A model generated the notes under the pieces. It was not told the DNA's origin. It saw only the letters and a list, made by a program, of their open reading frames with translations, and ran no database searches. Positions 8,249 through 15,408 of a stretch of 64,000 nt of DNA are shown one piece after another; positions within the stretch are counted from its first letter, which is position 1, and each line of letters opens with the position of its first letter. Source of the stretch: JAPWJZ01 sp966211335 (GTDB lineage: Bacteria > Pseudomonadota > Alphaproteobacteria > Micavibrionales > UBA2020). The stretch is from positions 180,350 to 244,349 of the forward strand of contig CBIHNF010000002.1 in NCBI GenBank assembly GCA_966211335.1. The letters run 5' to 3'. Made by a program: the position numbers and the translations under genes.

Positions 8249-8611
8249 ATGGTCAATATCCTCGACGATGATGCCGACAAAAAACCGATGCCGCCCGAAG
8301 AGGGGCGGCGCATGGCTGTCGCGCTCAAAAAATATGGAATTGACGACGGTGCCATTCCCAAGATCATCGCCTCCGGCTACGGCAAGCTGGCGGAACAGAT
8401 TGTGGAAATCGCCTTTAAGAACGGCGTCAAGGTGCGGGAGGATAAGGCGCTGGCCGAAATCCTCACCGCGATGGGGGAGACGAGCGAGATCCCCTCCGAA
8501 GCGCTGGTCGCGATTGCGGAAATCCTTGCCTATGTTTACAAAATGAACCAAACCTATCAAGCTGGACAGCAGCAGGGAGACATTGCCGATGAGCCGACAT
8601 CAGGGGCCTGA
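8249..8611 (+). CDS. FlhB C-terminal-domain-like protein
   Basis: 120 residues that align with the cytoplasmic switch domain of FlhB: AVALKKYG, then PKIIASGYGKLAEQIVEIA and GVKVREDKALAEIL, matching AVALKYD, PQMVAKGVDAVAQRI and VPLVENPALARAL in the FlhB of this window. The NPTH cleavage site is absent: the position before AVALK reads EEGRRM. Small FlhB-like proteins of this kind (FlhX/YlqH type) are known in several flagellated bacteria and can partly substitute for the cleaved domain. It heads the plus-strand block with fliO and fliP. The ATG at 8249 lies only about 7 bases after a possible -10 box, so the message could be leaderless. Confidence 0.82.
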   Translation: MVNILDDDADKKPMPPEEGRRMAVALKKYGIDDGAIPKIIASGYGKLAEQIVEIAFKNGVKVREDKALAEILTAMGETSEIPSEALVAIAEILAYVYKMNQTYQAGQQQGDIADEPTSGA

Positions 8612-8882
8612 AATCACCAGCGCCGAACTCGCCAAGCGGATGAAATCCGTTAACGACTACGTGCGCGACTGCGAGCGCCGGGTCAGCCTTGGCGAAATTA
8701 TGGAGCTCGACGGCCTCGACCGCAACGTGATGGAGCTGTGCGACGCTATCGCCGCGCTGCCCAAAGACCAGAGCGCCGACTTTGAAAAGCAGATGGGCAG
8801 CCTCATCGAAAACCTTGAAACGCTGGCGGATGCCATGCGCATACAGCAGGATAAAGTCGCCGCAGAAGAAGGCAAAGCCTGA
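8589..8882 (+). CDS. Small flagellar-cluster protein, unknown
   Basis: 97 residues, largely helical and acidic, no membrane segment. The ATG at 8589 overlaps the end of the FlhB-like gene by 23 bases, and its TGA overlaps the fliO ATG (TGATG), so it is translationally coupled on both sides. The coupling suggests a role in flagellar export or chaperoning (FlgN/FliT-like size), but I cannot assign a family. Confidence 0.75.
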   Translation: MSRHQGPEITSAELAKRMKSVNDYVRDCERRVSLGEIMELDGLDRNVMELCDAIAALPKDQSADFEKQMGSLIENLETLADAMRIQQDKVAAEEGKA

Positions 8883-9199
8883 TGGATACACCGTCACTGC
8901 TGAAATTCTTCTTCGCCTTCGCCTTTGTTCTGTCGCTGATGTTCATGCTGTCATGGGGGCTGAAACGTTTGGGCCTTGCCGGCACCAGCCTGCTGCCGAA
9001 CGGCAAGCGGCGCCTGCGCATCGTTGAAACCCTGCCGCTCGACATCCGCCGCAAGCTGGTCATTGTGCGCCGCGATAACAAGGAACATCTTCTCGTCCTC
9101 GGCCCCACCGGCGAAACGGTGATCGAGGCGAATATCCCCGTTGACGACAACCTCATCGAACTCCCCGCAATGAAAGAGCAAAAGAATGCCGAAGCTTAA
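8882..9199 (+). CDS. fliO: Flagellar biosynthesis protein FliO
   Basis: 105 residues: one N-terminal membrane helix (about 8-26), then a small cytoplasmic domain with the FliO pattern (RLRIVETLPLDIRRKLVIVRRDNKEHLLVLGPTG, seen here as separate beta strands). FliO assists assembly of the FliP ring. The stop region overlaps the fliP start by 14 bases, which supports the assignment. Confidence 0.88.
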   Translation: MDTPSLLKFFFAFAFVLSLMFMLSWGLKRLGLAGTSLLPNGKRRLRIVETLPLDIRRKLVIVRRDNKEHLLVLGPTGETVIEANIPVDDNLIELPAMKEQKNAEA

Positions 9200-9995
9200 G
9201 TCGTTGCTGACGAAATCTGCCGTTCCGCTGCTGGGGCTTGTCGCGCTGGCGCTGCTGCTGGTGCCCTCCCATACCTTTGCGCAAAGCCTGACGCTGAATT
9301 TGGGGCAGGACCCGACCGGCGGCGCAGCCGGTGCGGCCAACGGCGGCGGCTCCGTCGCCTCCCGCGTTATTCAAATGGTCACACTGCTGACCGTGCTGTC
9401 GCTCGCGCCTTCGATTTTGATGATGATGACGTCCTTTACGCGCATCGTCGTCGTCCTCTCCTTCCTCCGCACCGCCATGGGCACGCAGCAGACGCCGCCG
9501 AACACGGTGCTGATCAGCCTTGCCATGTTCCTGACGCTGTTCATTATGATGCCGACCATTCAGGCCTCCTACGATCAGGGCCTGAAACCCCTCATGAACA
9601 ATGAAGTCACGGAAATTGACGGCTTCCAGAAAGCGGCGCTGCCCTTCAAGCAGTTCATGCTGAAGCACACGCGCGAAAAAGACCTCGCGCTGTTTATGAA
9701 CCTGTCAAAGACCGACGCCAAGAAAATCAACGATCCCGCCGTTGATACGCCGATGCAGGTGGTCATCCCCAGCTTCATGATTTCGGAATTGCGCCGCGCC
9801 TTTGAAATCGGCTTCCTGATTTTCCTGCCGTTCCTCGTCATCGATATGGTGACATCCTCCATCCTGATGTCGATGGGGATGATGATGCTCCCGCCGGTCA
9901 TGATCGCCCTGCCGTTCAAGATCATCTTCTTCGTCCTCGTCGACGGCTGGTACCTCATCTCCGGCTCCCTGGTGCAGAGTTACGGGGCGGGATAA
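9186..9995 (+). CDS. fliP: Flagellar export gate protein FliP
   Basis: 269 residues with a cleavable signal peptide (hydrophobic 13-28, cleavage near TFAQS), a feature of FliP, and then the conserved helices: LTVLSLAPSILMMMTSFTRI, the VVVLSFLRTAMGTQQTPPN loop, and IPSFMISELRRAFEIGFLIFLPF. FliP forms the central ring of the export gate with FliQ and FliR, which are encoded on the opposite strand nearby. Confidence 0.97.
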   Translation: MPKLKSLLTKSAVPLLGLVALALLLVPSHTFAQSLTLNLGQDPTGGAAGAANGGGSVASRVIQMVTLLTVLSLAPSILMMMTSFTRIVVVLSFLRTAMGTQQTPPNTVLISLAMFLTLFIMMPTIQASYDQGLKPLMNNEVTEIDGFQKAALPFKQFMLKHTREKDLALFMNLSKTDAKKINDPAVDTPMQVVIPSFMISELRRAFEIGFLIFLPFLVIDMVTSSILMSMGMMMLPPVMIALPFKIIFFVLVDGWYLISGSLVQSYGAG

Positions 9996-10037
9996 GTTTT
10001 CACCTCTTTCAAATCACCTTTAACTATCGGCCAAGCT

Positions 10038-10214
10038 ATGGGTAAAAAAGAAGACAAAGACGCGCAGTTCTGGATCATCGTGGCGGTGGTGCTGCTGATT
10101 ATCGGCGGCAACCTTTTGTATTATTACCGCGATAGTCCCGCCATGACCTGCTGGAAATTCGGGCCGTTCTTCGATGAAATGGCCTGCCTTGCCGCCGGTT
10201 CTTCCCCGCACTGA
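10038..10214 (+). CDS. Small single-pass membrane protein
   Basis: 58 residues, starting at the ATG at 10038, with a lysine/aspartate-rich cytoplasmic start (GKKEDKDAQ), one hydrophobic helix (about 11-29), and a C-terminal tail with two cysteines. It lies 42 bases after fliP and 30 bases before the DUF3137 gene, on the same strand. It is a reasonable coding frame by codon use, but I know no family for it. Confidence 0.55.
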   Translation: MGKKEDKDAQFWIIVAVVLLIIGGNLLYYYRDSPAMTCWKFGPFFDEMACLAAGSSPH

Positions 10215-10244
10215 TATCATTTTTATCCCCGAGGAGTTTTCGGC

Positions 10245-11258
10245 ATGTCTGTGACCCTCGCTGAACCCATCGCCGCCAGTACCGTCACCCTGCAGCAGGA
10301 AACCGATGCGCAATTCGTTTCGCGCGTGTCGCCCTTGCTGCAAACGCTGGAGCTGGTGCGGGAGGAAAAATACGCCGATTACTGCTGGCGCCGCAAAACC
10401 GCCATGACCATCGGCACGCTGCTGACGCCGCTGACCGGCTATGTCGACTGGCTGCTGGCCTTTGCCGACCATAGTTCTTCCTCCAGCAACCACGGCTTTG
10501 GCGTGACTTTTATTGTCTGGGGCGCGCTTTGGTCCTGGGTCGTGGTGCCGAAGCGCAGCTATGTGAAAAGCTACAAGGCCAGCATATTGCCGCAGGTGGC
10601 GCGGTTTCTCGGCCTGACCCGCTATGAAATGGACGGCATCATCCCGATCGGCGAGCTGTTGAACAGCGGCATTCTGCCCTCCCATGACGTTTACGATTCC
10701 GAAGATTATTTCGAAGGCAATTACAAAGGCGCGCAGCTGCGGTTTGCACAGGTGACCTTCAAACGGCGGGAGAGTGACGGCAAGCGCACGCGCTACGTGA
10801 CGGTGTTCAAAGGCCTCGCTCTTATGATCGGCCTGCCGAAGCCGAAGTTTTACGGCCATACCATTCTCACCGCCAACCACTCCGGCATCGGCAGCTGGTT
10901 TGAAAGCAAAGCGACGGGCTTGCAGCGCGCCGATATGGTCGACCCCGTGTTCGAGAAAAAATACGATGTCTATACCAGCGACCAGGTCGAAGCCCGCTAC
11001 CTCATCGACCCCGCCATGATCGAGCGCATCAACGAGCTGGAGAAAGTCTATGTCTCGACCGGCGTTTCCATGTCCTACCAACAGGGTAGCGTCTTCGCGC
11101 TGATCGCCTGCAACAAGGACTACTTCGAGCCCCCCGACATCACCATCGCCGCCACCGACATCGACGCGATGCTGGAAATTAAGCGGGAACTGGGGCAGGT
11201 CCTCAACCTTGTCGATTACCTCGATATTTACAAGCCGGTTGAAAAGCCCGCCGCTTAA
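10245..11258 (+). CDS. DUF3137-family protein
   Basis: 337 residues. After about 55 residues come two hydrophobic segments (about 52-70 and 84-100). The soluble part then has the DUF3137 pattern: a GxLFxxxx-like core (FKGLALMIGLPKPKFYGHTI), FEKKYDVYTSDQVEARYLI, and a C-terminal MLEIKRELGQVLNLVDYL. The function of this family is unknown; members are often membrane-anchored. GAGGAG precedes the ATG. A strong hairpin follows, so it ends the plus-strand transcript that begins at 8249. Confidence 0.75.
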   Translation: MSVTLAEPIAASTVTLQQETDAQFVSRVSPLLQTLELVREEKYADYCWRRKTAMTIGTLLTPLTGYVDWLLAFADHSSSSSNHGFGVTFIVWGALWSWVVVPKRSYVKSYKASILPQVARFLGLTRYEMDGIIPIGELLNSGILPSHDVYDSEDYFEGNYKGAQLRFAQVTFKRRESDGKRTRYVTVFKGLALMIGLPKPKFYGHTILTANHSGIGSWFESKATGLQRADMVDPVFEKKYDVYTSDQVEARYLIDPAMIERINELEKVYVSTGVSMSYQQGSVFALIACNKDYFEPPDITIAATDIDAMLEIKRELGQVLNLVDYLDIYKPVEKPAA

Positions 11259-11262
11259 AAAT

Positions 11263-11301
11263 GAAGCCGGCGGTTCCAGCTCCTTCAGGACCGCCGGCTT
11301 C
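11263..11301. terminator. Bidirectional hairpin terminator
   Basis: A 12-base perfect stem (GAAGCCGGCGGT / ACCGCCGGCTTC) with a 15-base loop, between two convergent genes, followed on the plus strand by a pyrimidine-rich stretch. It probably stops transcription from both sides. Confidence 0.8.
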
Positions 11302-11329
11302 GGGCTACTTTTATGTTTCTATCTGTTGT

Positions 11330-12538
11330 TTAGGCTGCCGCTATTCTGGCGAGGCGACGGGCGTTGATGCGACGGCGGCTTATGCACCAGGCGACGAGGG
11401 CAAATCCCGCAACACCCAGCCAGCAGGCAATCGCCACCAGCACCATCCGCACACCGTAAGCGCTGGAGACGTGACCCATGACCGCGCTGACGGGAATGAA
11501 CATCAACGAGACCAAAAGGCTCTGCGTCGACAGCACGGTTGCCCTGCGGCTCGAGTCCACGTGGCGGTTGACGGCCTCGCTCACGCGCGGGGCTGCAACG
11601 CCATACAAACACGTACCGCCGACCATCAGCAGCGCAACGCCGAGCCAGCCGGGGCTGACCGATGCCGCGAGGCAGATGCCGACCGCCGCGCTCCAGACAA
11701 TCATGAGCGGGCGGAGGGAGCCGACCTTGCCGTCCAGCTTGTGACCCAATTGGGACGACAAACCGCCAAGGCAGAAGCCGACCGCCATAAGAACGCCATA
11801 CCAGCTCTCCGGTATGTGCAGCGCCATATAGTAGGACTGCTGCGTCCACATGATCATCTTCGTCGAGCAGAACATCACCGCCGCGAAGAAGATGATGAAG
11901 CCGACCTGCGGATGCGCCAGCGCATACTTCGTCGTCTCGATCACATCCAGCACCGGATGTTTTTCCGGCCGCCGTCGGTGACGCTCCGGCTCATCGATCT
12001 GGCAGGCGATAATCAAGCCTGCGAGGAAGGTAAGCGCGGTCAGCAAAATCGGCGCGGTATGCATATGCGGATACACCAAGCCGCCGATAACGCTGGCGAA
12101 GGCGACGCTGTAAAGGCCAAGGCCCGCACGGCGTCCTTCCCGCTTCCTGTATTCCGCCTCGCGGCCTTCCGACATCAGCGATTCATAGAGAATCGAGGTG
12201 TTGGTGCCGTTGAGCAGGCAGATGCCGACGCCGATAATCGACTGCGCCAACGCCGCCATGAACAAACTGTGCGACACCAGCAGCAACGAATAGCCGATCA
12301 GCTCCATGAGCGTGCTCATGGCCAGCACGGTTTTGCGCTGCCAGGTATCGGACAGCCAGCCGCAGGGCACATCCAGCAGGACAAGCGTCGCCGCAAAGGC
12401 CGCCTCCCCGAGCAGGAAGTCCTGAAAGCTGAGGCCCATTTGGTCCCGGTAAAACGGCATGATGACCGGGATGACAAACGACAGGTTGATGCAGACGGCA
12501 TGCATTTCCAGCAGCCTTATGTTTCGATCGACACGCAT
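11330..12538 (-). CDS. MFS transporter
   Basis: 402 residues with about 12 hydrophobic helices, the MFS loop-2/3 motif (CGWLSDTWQRKTVLAM, a DxxGRR-type sequence), and a charged central loop (DEPERHRRRPEKHP) dividing two six-helix halves. A GAGGAG site precedes the ATG. It is an inner-membrane secondary transporter, but the substrate cannot be told; drug-efflux or sugar types are equally possible. It converges with the DUF3137 gene. Confidence 0.85.
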   Translation of the reverse strand: MRVDRNIRLLEMHAVCINLSFVIPVIMPFYRDQMGLSFQDFLLGEAAFAATLVLLDVPCGWLSDTWQRKTVLAMSTLMELIGYSLLLVSHSLFMAALAQSIIGVGICLLNGTNTSILYESLMSEGREAEYRKREGRRAGLGLYSVAFASVIGGLVYPHMHTAPILLTALTFLAGLIIACQIDEPERHRRRPEKHPVLDVIETTKYALAHPQVGFIIFFAAVMFCSTKMIMWTQQSYYMALHIPESWYGVLMAVGFCLGGLSSQLGHKLDGKVGSLRPLMIVWSAAVGICLAASVSPGWLGVALLMVGGTCLYGVAAPRVSEAVNRHVDSSRRATVLSTQSLLVSLMFIPVSAVMGHVSSAYGVRMVLVAIACWLGVAGFALVAWCISRRRINARRLARIAAA

Positions 12539-12643
12539 AATCTCCTCGCATTGTTAAAATCAACAAGGCGGAGGCGGAATGACCGTTTTCTTTTTCGGAT
12601 TTCCCCTCGGCCTCAAACGGCCGGTGGGGGAAGAGGGATGCTC

Positions 12644-12775
12644 TTACAACACTTGCCGCAGTTCAGGCGCAGTACCGGTTTCAGGAAGCTGGACAAAAAG
12701 ATTGCCCTTCGCGGAGACGGATTTCGCCGCCGCGTTATTCCAGATGCCGGGGTTATGTTGTTGGCAGTAAGACAT
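12644..12775 (-). CDS. Possible 43-residue protein
   Basis: A short frame starting at the ATG at 12773-12775, with AAGGA five bases upstream (good Shine-Dalgarno). The peptide begins MSYCQQHNPGIWNNAAAK and has a proline/valine-rich end; there is no membrane segment. It lies within the 400-base space between the MFS gene and the small lipoprotein gene. No family is recognised. It is supported only by the ribosome site and a reasonable composition. Confidence 0.45.
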   Translation of the reverse strand: MSYCQQHNPGIWNNAAAKSVSAKGNLFVQLPETGTAPELRQVL

Positions 12776-12875
12776 GATCGTCCTTAAAATTTTGCAGTCC
12801 TAATAAGCAGTACTTGAATTACAACATGGATTCGCGAAATTTTCAATAATTTAATTGCTGCAGCGCAGCAAAAGC

Positions 12876-12903
12876 TTGACTATTCGGCATTATGGATTAG
12901 ATT
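12876..12903 (+). promoter_or_regulatory. Promoter for small lipoprotein gene
   Basis: TTGACT (12876-12881), 16-base spacer, TAGATT (12898-12903). It lies 33 bases before the lipoprotein ATG, in AT-rich sequence. Confidence 0.5.
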
Positions 12904-12936
12904 GGGCACTCTTGAAAACCCGTCCGGAGAATTCCC

Positions 12937-13095
12937 ATGCGCCGCAGCCTCGCCGTTATTGTTATCGCTTCTTTCCTGCTCTCGGGCTGCGCGAATGACA
13001 GCAACCACTTTGACTCGCGCACGGATTCAGCCACGCTCCCCGTCTTCGTCCTCGCAGCAGCGCTGCTCGGCGGCGCGATCGCGGCTTCGCACTAA
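12937..13095 (+). CDS. Small predicted lipoprotein
   Basis: 52 residues. An N-terminal signal (MRRSLAVIVIASFLLSGC) ends in a textbook lipobox (LSGC, lipidated Cys18), followed by a short polar stretch (residues 19-33) and a second hydrophobic glycine/alanine-rich segment (35-50). GGAGA precedes the ATG at 12937. The layout resembles entericidin-like or small inner-membrane lipoproteins, with no clear family. The gene is monocistronic, with its own promoter upstream. Confidence 0.7.
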   Translation: MRRSLAVIVIASFLLSGCANDSNHFDSRTDSATLPVFVLAAALLGGAIAASH

Positions 13096-13119
13096 TAATT
13101 TGATATATCAAAGTCCGGT

Positions 13120-13842
13120 TTAATGACCGCCGAAATACCTTTGAGGTAATTTTAGCGGATCGCTGTAGGGCAACTTTTTTACCCAATCTGCGTATCGCTG
13201 ACTCTGCGTAATCACGTGAATGTAGGGATTGTGCGTGACGGGTTCTTTTGTCATTTCAACGCTCACTTCTCGCAGAACGACACCTTTGCCAAACGCTTCT
13301 TCAAAATAGTCATGTTTTAGTAAAACGGGATCTTCAAATGATCTGGCTTCAACGTCTCTGAGACGCTGCAGCGACGCTAGGTCTTTAGGATTTTTGAAGT
13401 AAACAAATGTTGGGTATAGGTCTTCAGGCAAAATGACTTTTCCAGTTAAGGCTGCGTAATAATCCTGTCCTTCAAGTGTCAAAGGGCCATCGAAGGGGAA
13501 TGCTTTAAATATAACATCGTAACCGTAGCTGTCTTTGAATTTGACGTTGTGGATCAGCGCATAAAAAACACCCCTTTTCCCAAGATCGACGACAACCGCC
13601 TCGCCGCTCGACAACGTTGCATATCCGCCGCCCTGCTCAGAGAAAAGTTTTGGTTCATTGTGTGTGGTCACTTCGCGTACAGCCGAACCCGTAACAATGC
13701 CTTCCGGCGTATTGACCGTAACTGTCATTCGATAGTGCCAGCGTTTCACGTTCAATAATTGGTCGGACAACGTACTGGCTTGCGCGTGAGCAGGAAAATA
13801 TCCGATTACTAATGCTAAAATAATGACTGCAGATATTTTCAT
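13120..13842 (-). CDS. Secreted protein, paralog of 36002-36784
   Basis: 240 residues with a Sec signal peptide (cleavage near AHAQA). The mature part shares several blocks with the protein at 36002-36784: YRMTVTVNTPEGIVTG versus YKMTVEVETPEGIKTG, VDLGKRG versus VDMGGRG, and KHDYFEEAFGKGVVL versus KNDHFKEVFGEGVKL. The gene is clearly more AT-rich than its neighbours. No known domain is recognised. It is likely periplasmic. It converges with the small lipoprotein gene. Confidence 0.75.
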   Translation of the reverse strand: MKISAVIILALVIGYFPAHAQASTLSDQLLNVKRWHYRMTVTVNTPEGIVTGSAVREVTTHNEPKLFSEQGGGYATLSSGEAVVVDLGKRGVFYALIHNVKFKDSYGYDVIFKAFPFDGPLTLEGQDYYAALTGKVILPEDLYPTFVYFKNPKDLASLQRLRDVEARSFEDPVLLKHDYFEEAFGKGVVLREVSVEMTKEPVTHNPYIHVITQSQRYADWVKKLPYSDPLKLPQRYFGGH

Positions 13843-13863
13843 CCGTTTCCTGCTATATAAATA

Positions 13864-14505
13864 TTATCGTCTCATGAAAAATTCGTCATGATAGTTGACG
13901 GCGTCCAGCGGAATGGCGACATTCAGCGCCCTTATATCCGTGCCTTCAACAGGCGCGGAGGTGACGAATTCGCAGAGCCTTGTTTCCAGCGGCGCGTTTG
14001 ATTTCCACAGCTGGTACACCTGCAGCCGCCCGAACTGCCGCGCGATGACGTAGGGCCGGTATTCGAACTTGATGATGTAGGAACCCTGCAGGCTGGCAAG
14101 CGATGCCGCGAGGGCCGAATTGTCATTCATCGACAGGTGCGGGAAGTCGCCCAAGGGGCCGAGCGTCGAATAAATCTTTTCTTTCCGGTTATCGCCGTCA
14201 AGGTCAAGCAGCGTGTCGCCACTCCCTCCATCCCAATGCCAGACGGGCAGGGACACGGCAGAGTCACCGGTGAGCGAAAACATGCCGATGGTTTCGCCTT
14301 TCCCTGAGTCATTCACCGGCGCGCCGGCGCGGTAGCGCAGGTAGAGCGCATTCATCGGGTTCACCAGCTGCCCGAAAACTGCATCGCAAACGGGAAGCCC
14401 GCGGCCGAGTTTATAGCTGACGATGTATTCGTAAGGCGCGGGAGGCTCGGCCAGTGCGGGGTTTGAGAGAAAAAGCAAAAACAAACCCGCGATAAAACGG
14501 CGCAT
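13864..14505 (-). CDS. Secreted protein of unknown function
   Basis: 213 residues starting at the ATG at 14503-14505, which overlaps the comF-like stop (TAATG). It has a signal peptide (MRRFIAGLFLLFLSNPALAEP). The mature part contains a DLDGDNRKEK segment, resembling the calcium-binding FG-GAP/VCBS-like or repeat pattern (LDLDGDN), but only once. Frame upstream of the ATG is basic and is not used. It is probably co-transcribed with the ComF gene. The function is unknown. Confidence 0.7.
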   Translation of the reverse strand: MRRFIAGLFLLFLSNPALAEPPAPYEYIVSYKLGRGLPVCDAVFGQLVNPMNALYLRYRAGAPVNDSGKGETIGMFSLTGDSAVSLPVWHWDGGSGDTLLDLDGDNRKEKIYSTLGPLGDFPHLSMNDNSALAASLASLQGSYIIKFEYRPYVIARQFGRLQVYQLWKSNAPLETRLCEFVTSAPVEGTDIRALNVAIPLDAVNYHDEFFMRR

Positions 14506-15257
14506 TAAAACTCTTCCTTCGTGACGCGCGCGATGGTGAGGACGAAAATTTTTTCCGCGCCGTGTTTTTTTAAAACGCGGGCGCATTCGTTCAATGTCGC
14601 CCCGCTGGTAAAGACATCATCGACCAGCATCACGGTTTTGCCAACGAAATTGTTTTGCGGCGCGATGCCGAAGGCGCCGCGCACATTCTCGCGCCGGTTG
14701 GCGCGGGAAAGGCCTTTCTGCGGCACGGTCTGCCGCAGGCGGAGCAGGGCGTCCTGCAATACAGGCTTGCAAGAACGCCGCCCGACTTCCGCCGCCAGCA
14801 GCGCCGACTGGTTGAAGCGCCGCTGCCACAGACGTTTGCGGTGCAGCGGCACGGGCACAATATAATCTGTGGCTGGCAGCAGGTCAGCACCTGCGCGCAA
14901 CAGCCAGGGCGTGAAAGTATGCACGGCATGCAGCCGGTCGCCGTATTTATAATCAATCACCAGTTTCCGGCTTGCGTCATTGTAGACAACCGCCGATCGC
15001 GCGCGGTCGTAATGCGGCGTTTCCTCAAGGCAGCTGGCGCACAGAACACCCAGCGGGGTCTCGAAGCTGAAGGGGATGCCGCAGGTGTCGCAGAAGGGAT
15101 TCTCGATAAAGGCCAGTTGAGACCAGAAAGAGGGTGCCACCATGCCCGGCGCATCGACAATATCGCCGGAGCCGAGGCAGCGCGGCGGCAGCAGCATGTC
15201 TATCGTTGCATTCCAAAGACTTAGAATGCGGTTGCGGGGTTTGGCGGCGTTGGTCAT
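14505..15257 (-). CDS. ComF-family phosphoribosyltransferase-like protein
   Basis: 250 residues. There is an N-terminal zinc-finger region with two CxxC pairs (FCDTCG, LCASC), then a type I phosphoribosyltransferase domain with the PRPP-binding motif VMLVDDVFTSGATL and the preceding RRFNQS and RRENVRGAF blocks typical of ComF/GntX. In Gram-positive and Haemophilus species ComF aids DNA uptake; in alphaproteobacteria the role is unclear. I start at the ATG at 15257; an in-frame TTG at 15293 is less likely. Confidence 0.88.
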   Translation of the reverse strand: MTNAAKPRNRILSLWNATIDMLLPPRCLGSGDIVDAPGMVAPSFWSQLAFIENPFCDTCGIPFSFETPLGVLCASCLEETPHYDRARSAVVYNDASRKLVIDYKYGDRLHAVHTFTPWLLRAGADLLPATDYIVPVPLHRKRLWQRRFNQSALLAAEVGRRSCKPVLQDALLRLRQTVPQKGLSRANRRENVRGAFGIAPQNNFVGKTVMLVDDVFTSGATLNECARVLKKHGAEKIFVLTIARVTKEEF

Positions 15258-15408
15258 AACCAAGACAATGCCCAAAACAGGCAATCTAATCAATGGTTAA
15301 TCTATTTTCCCTAAAGTTCTTGTTTTTACCTATTCATTAATATATTATTTCGCAATTGAGCAAAAACTGGAGGTTGGTTACCAGTCTTTGTTATAATTGG
15401 AGTTTGAA

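Noticed and set aside
12579..12770. 63-codon plus-strand frame with a hydrophobic start
   Set aside because: No ribosome site and poor composition; the minus-strand 43-residue frame is better supported.
11261..12787. 508-codon open frame on the plus strand opposite the MFS gene
   Set aside because: Arg/His/Gln-rich composition typical of an antisense shadow in GC-rich DNA; the minus-strand MFS protein has clear helices and motifs.
13600..13842. Possible pseudogene decay in the AT-rich exported-protein gene
   Set aside because: The frame is intact from signal peptide to stop, and shared blocks with its paralog argue for a working gene.
15374..15397. TTGGTT/TATAAT promoter for the large methyltransferase gene
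   Set aside because: The spacing is only 12 bases, too short for a sigma-70 promoter; the TATAAT alone is not enough.
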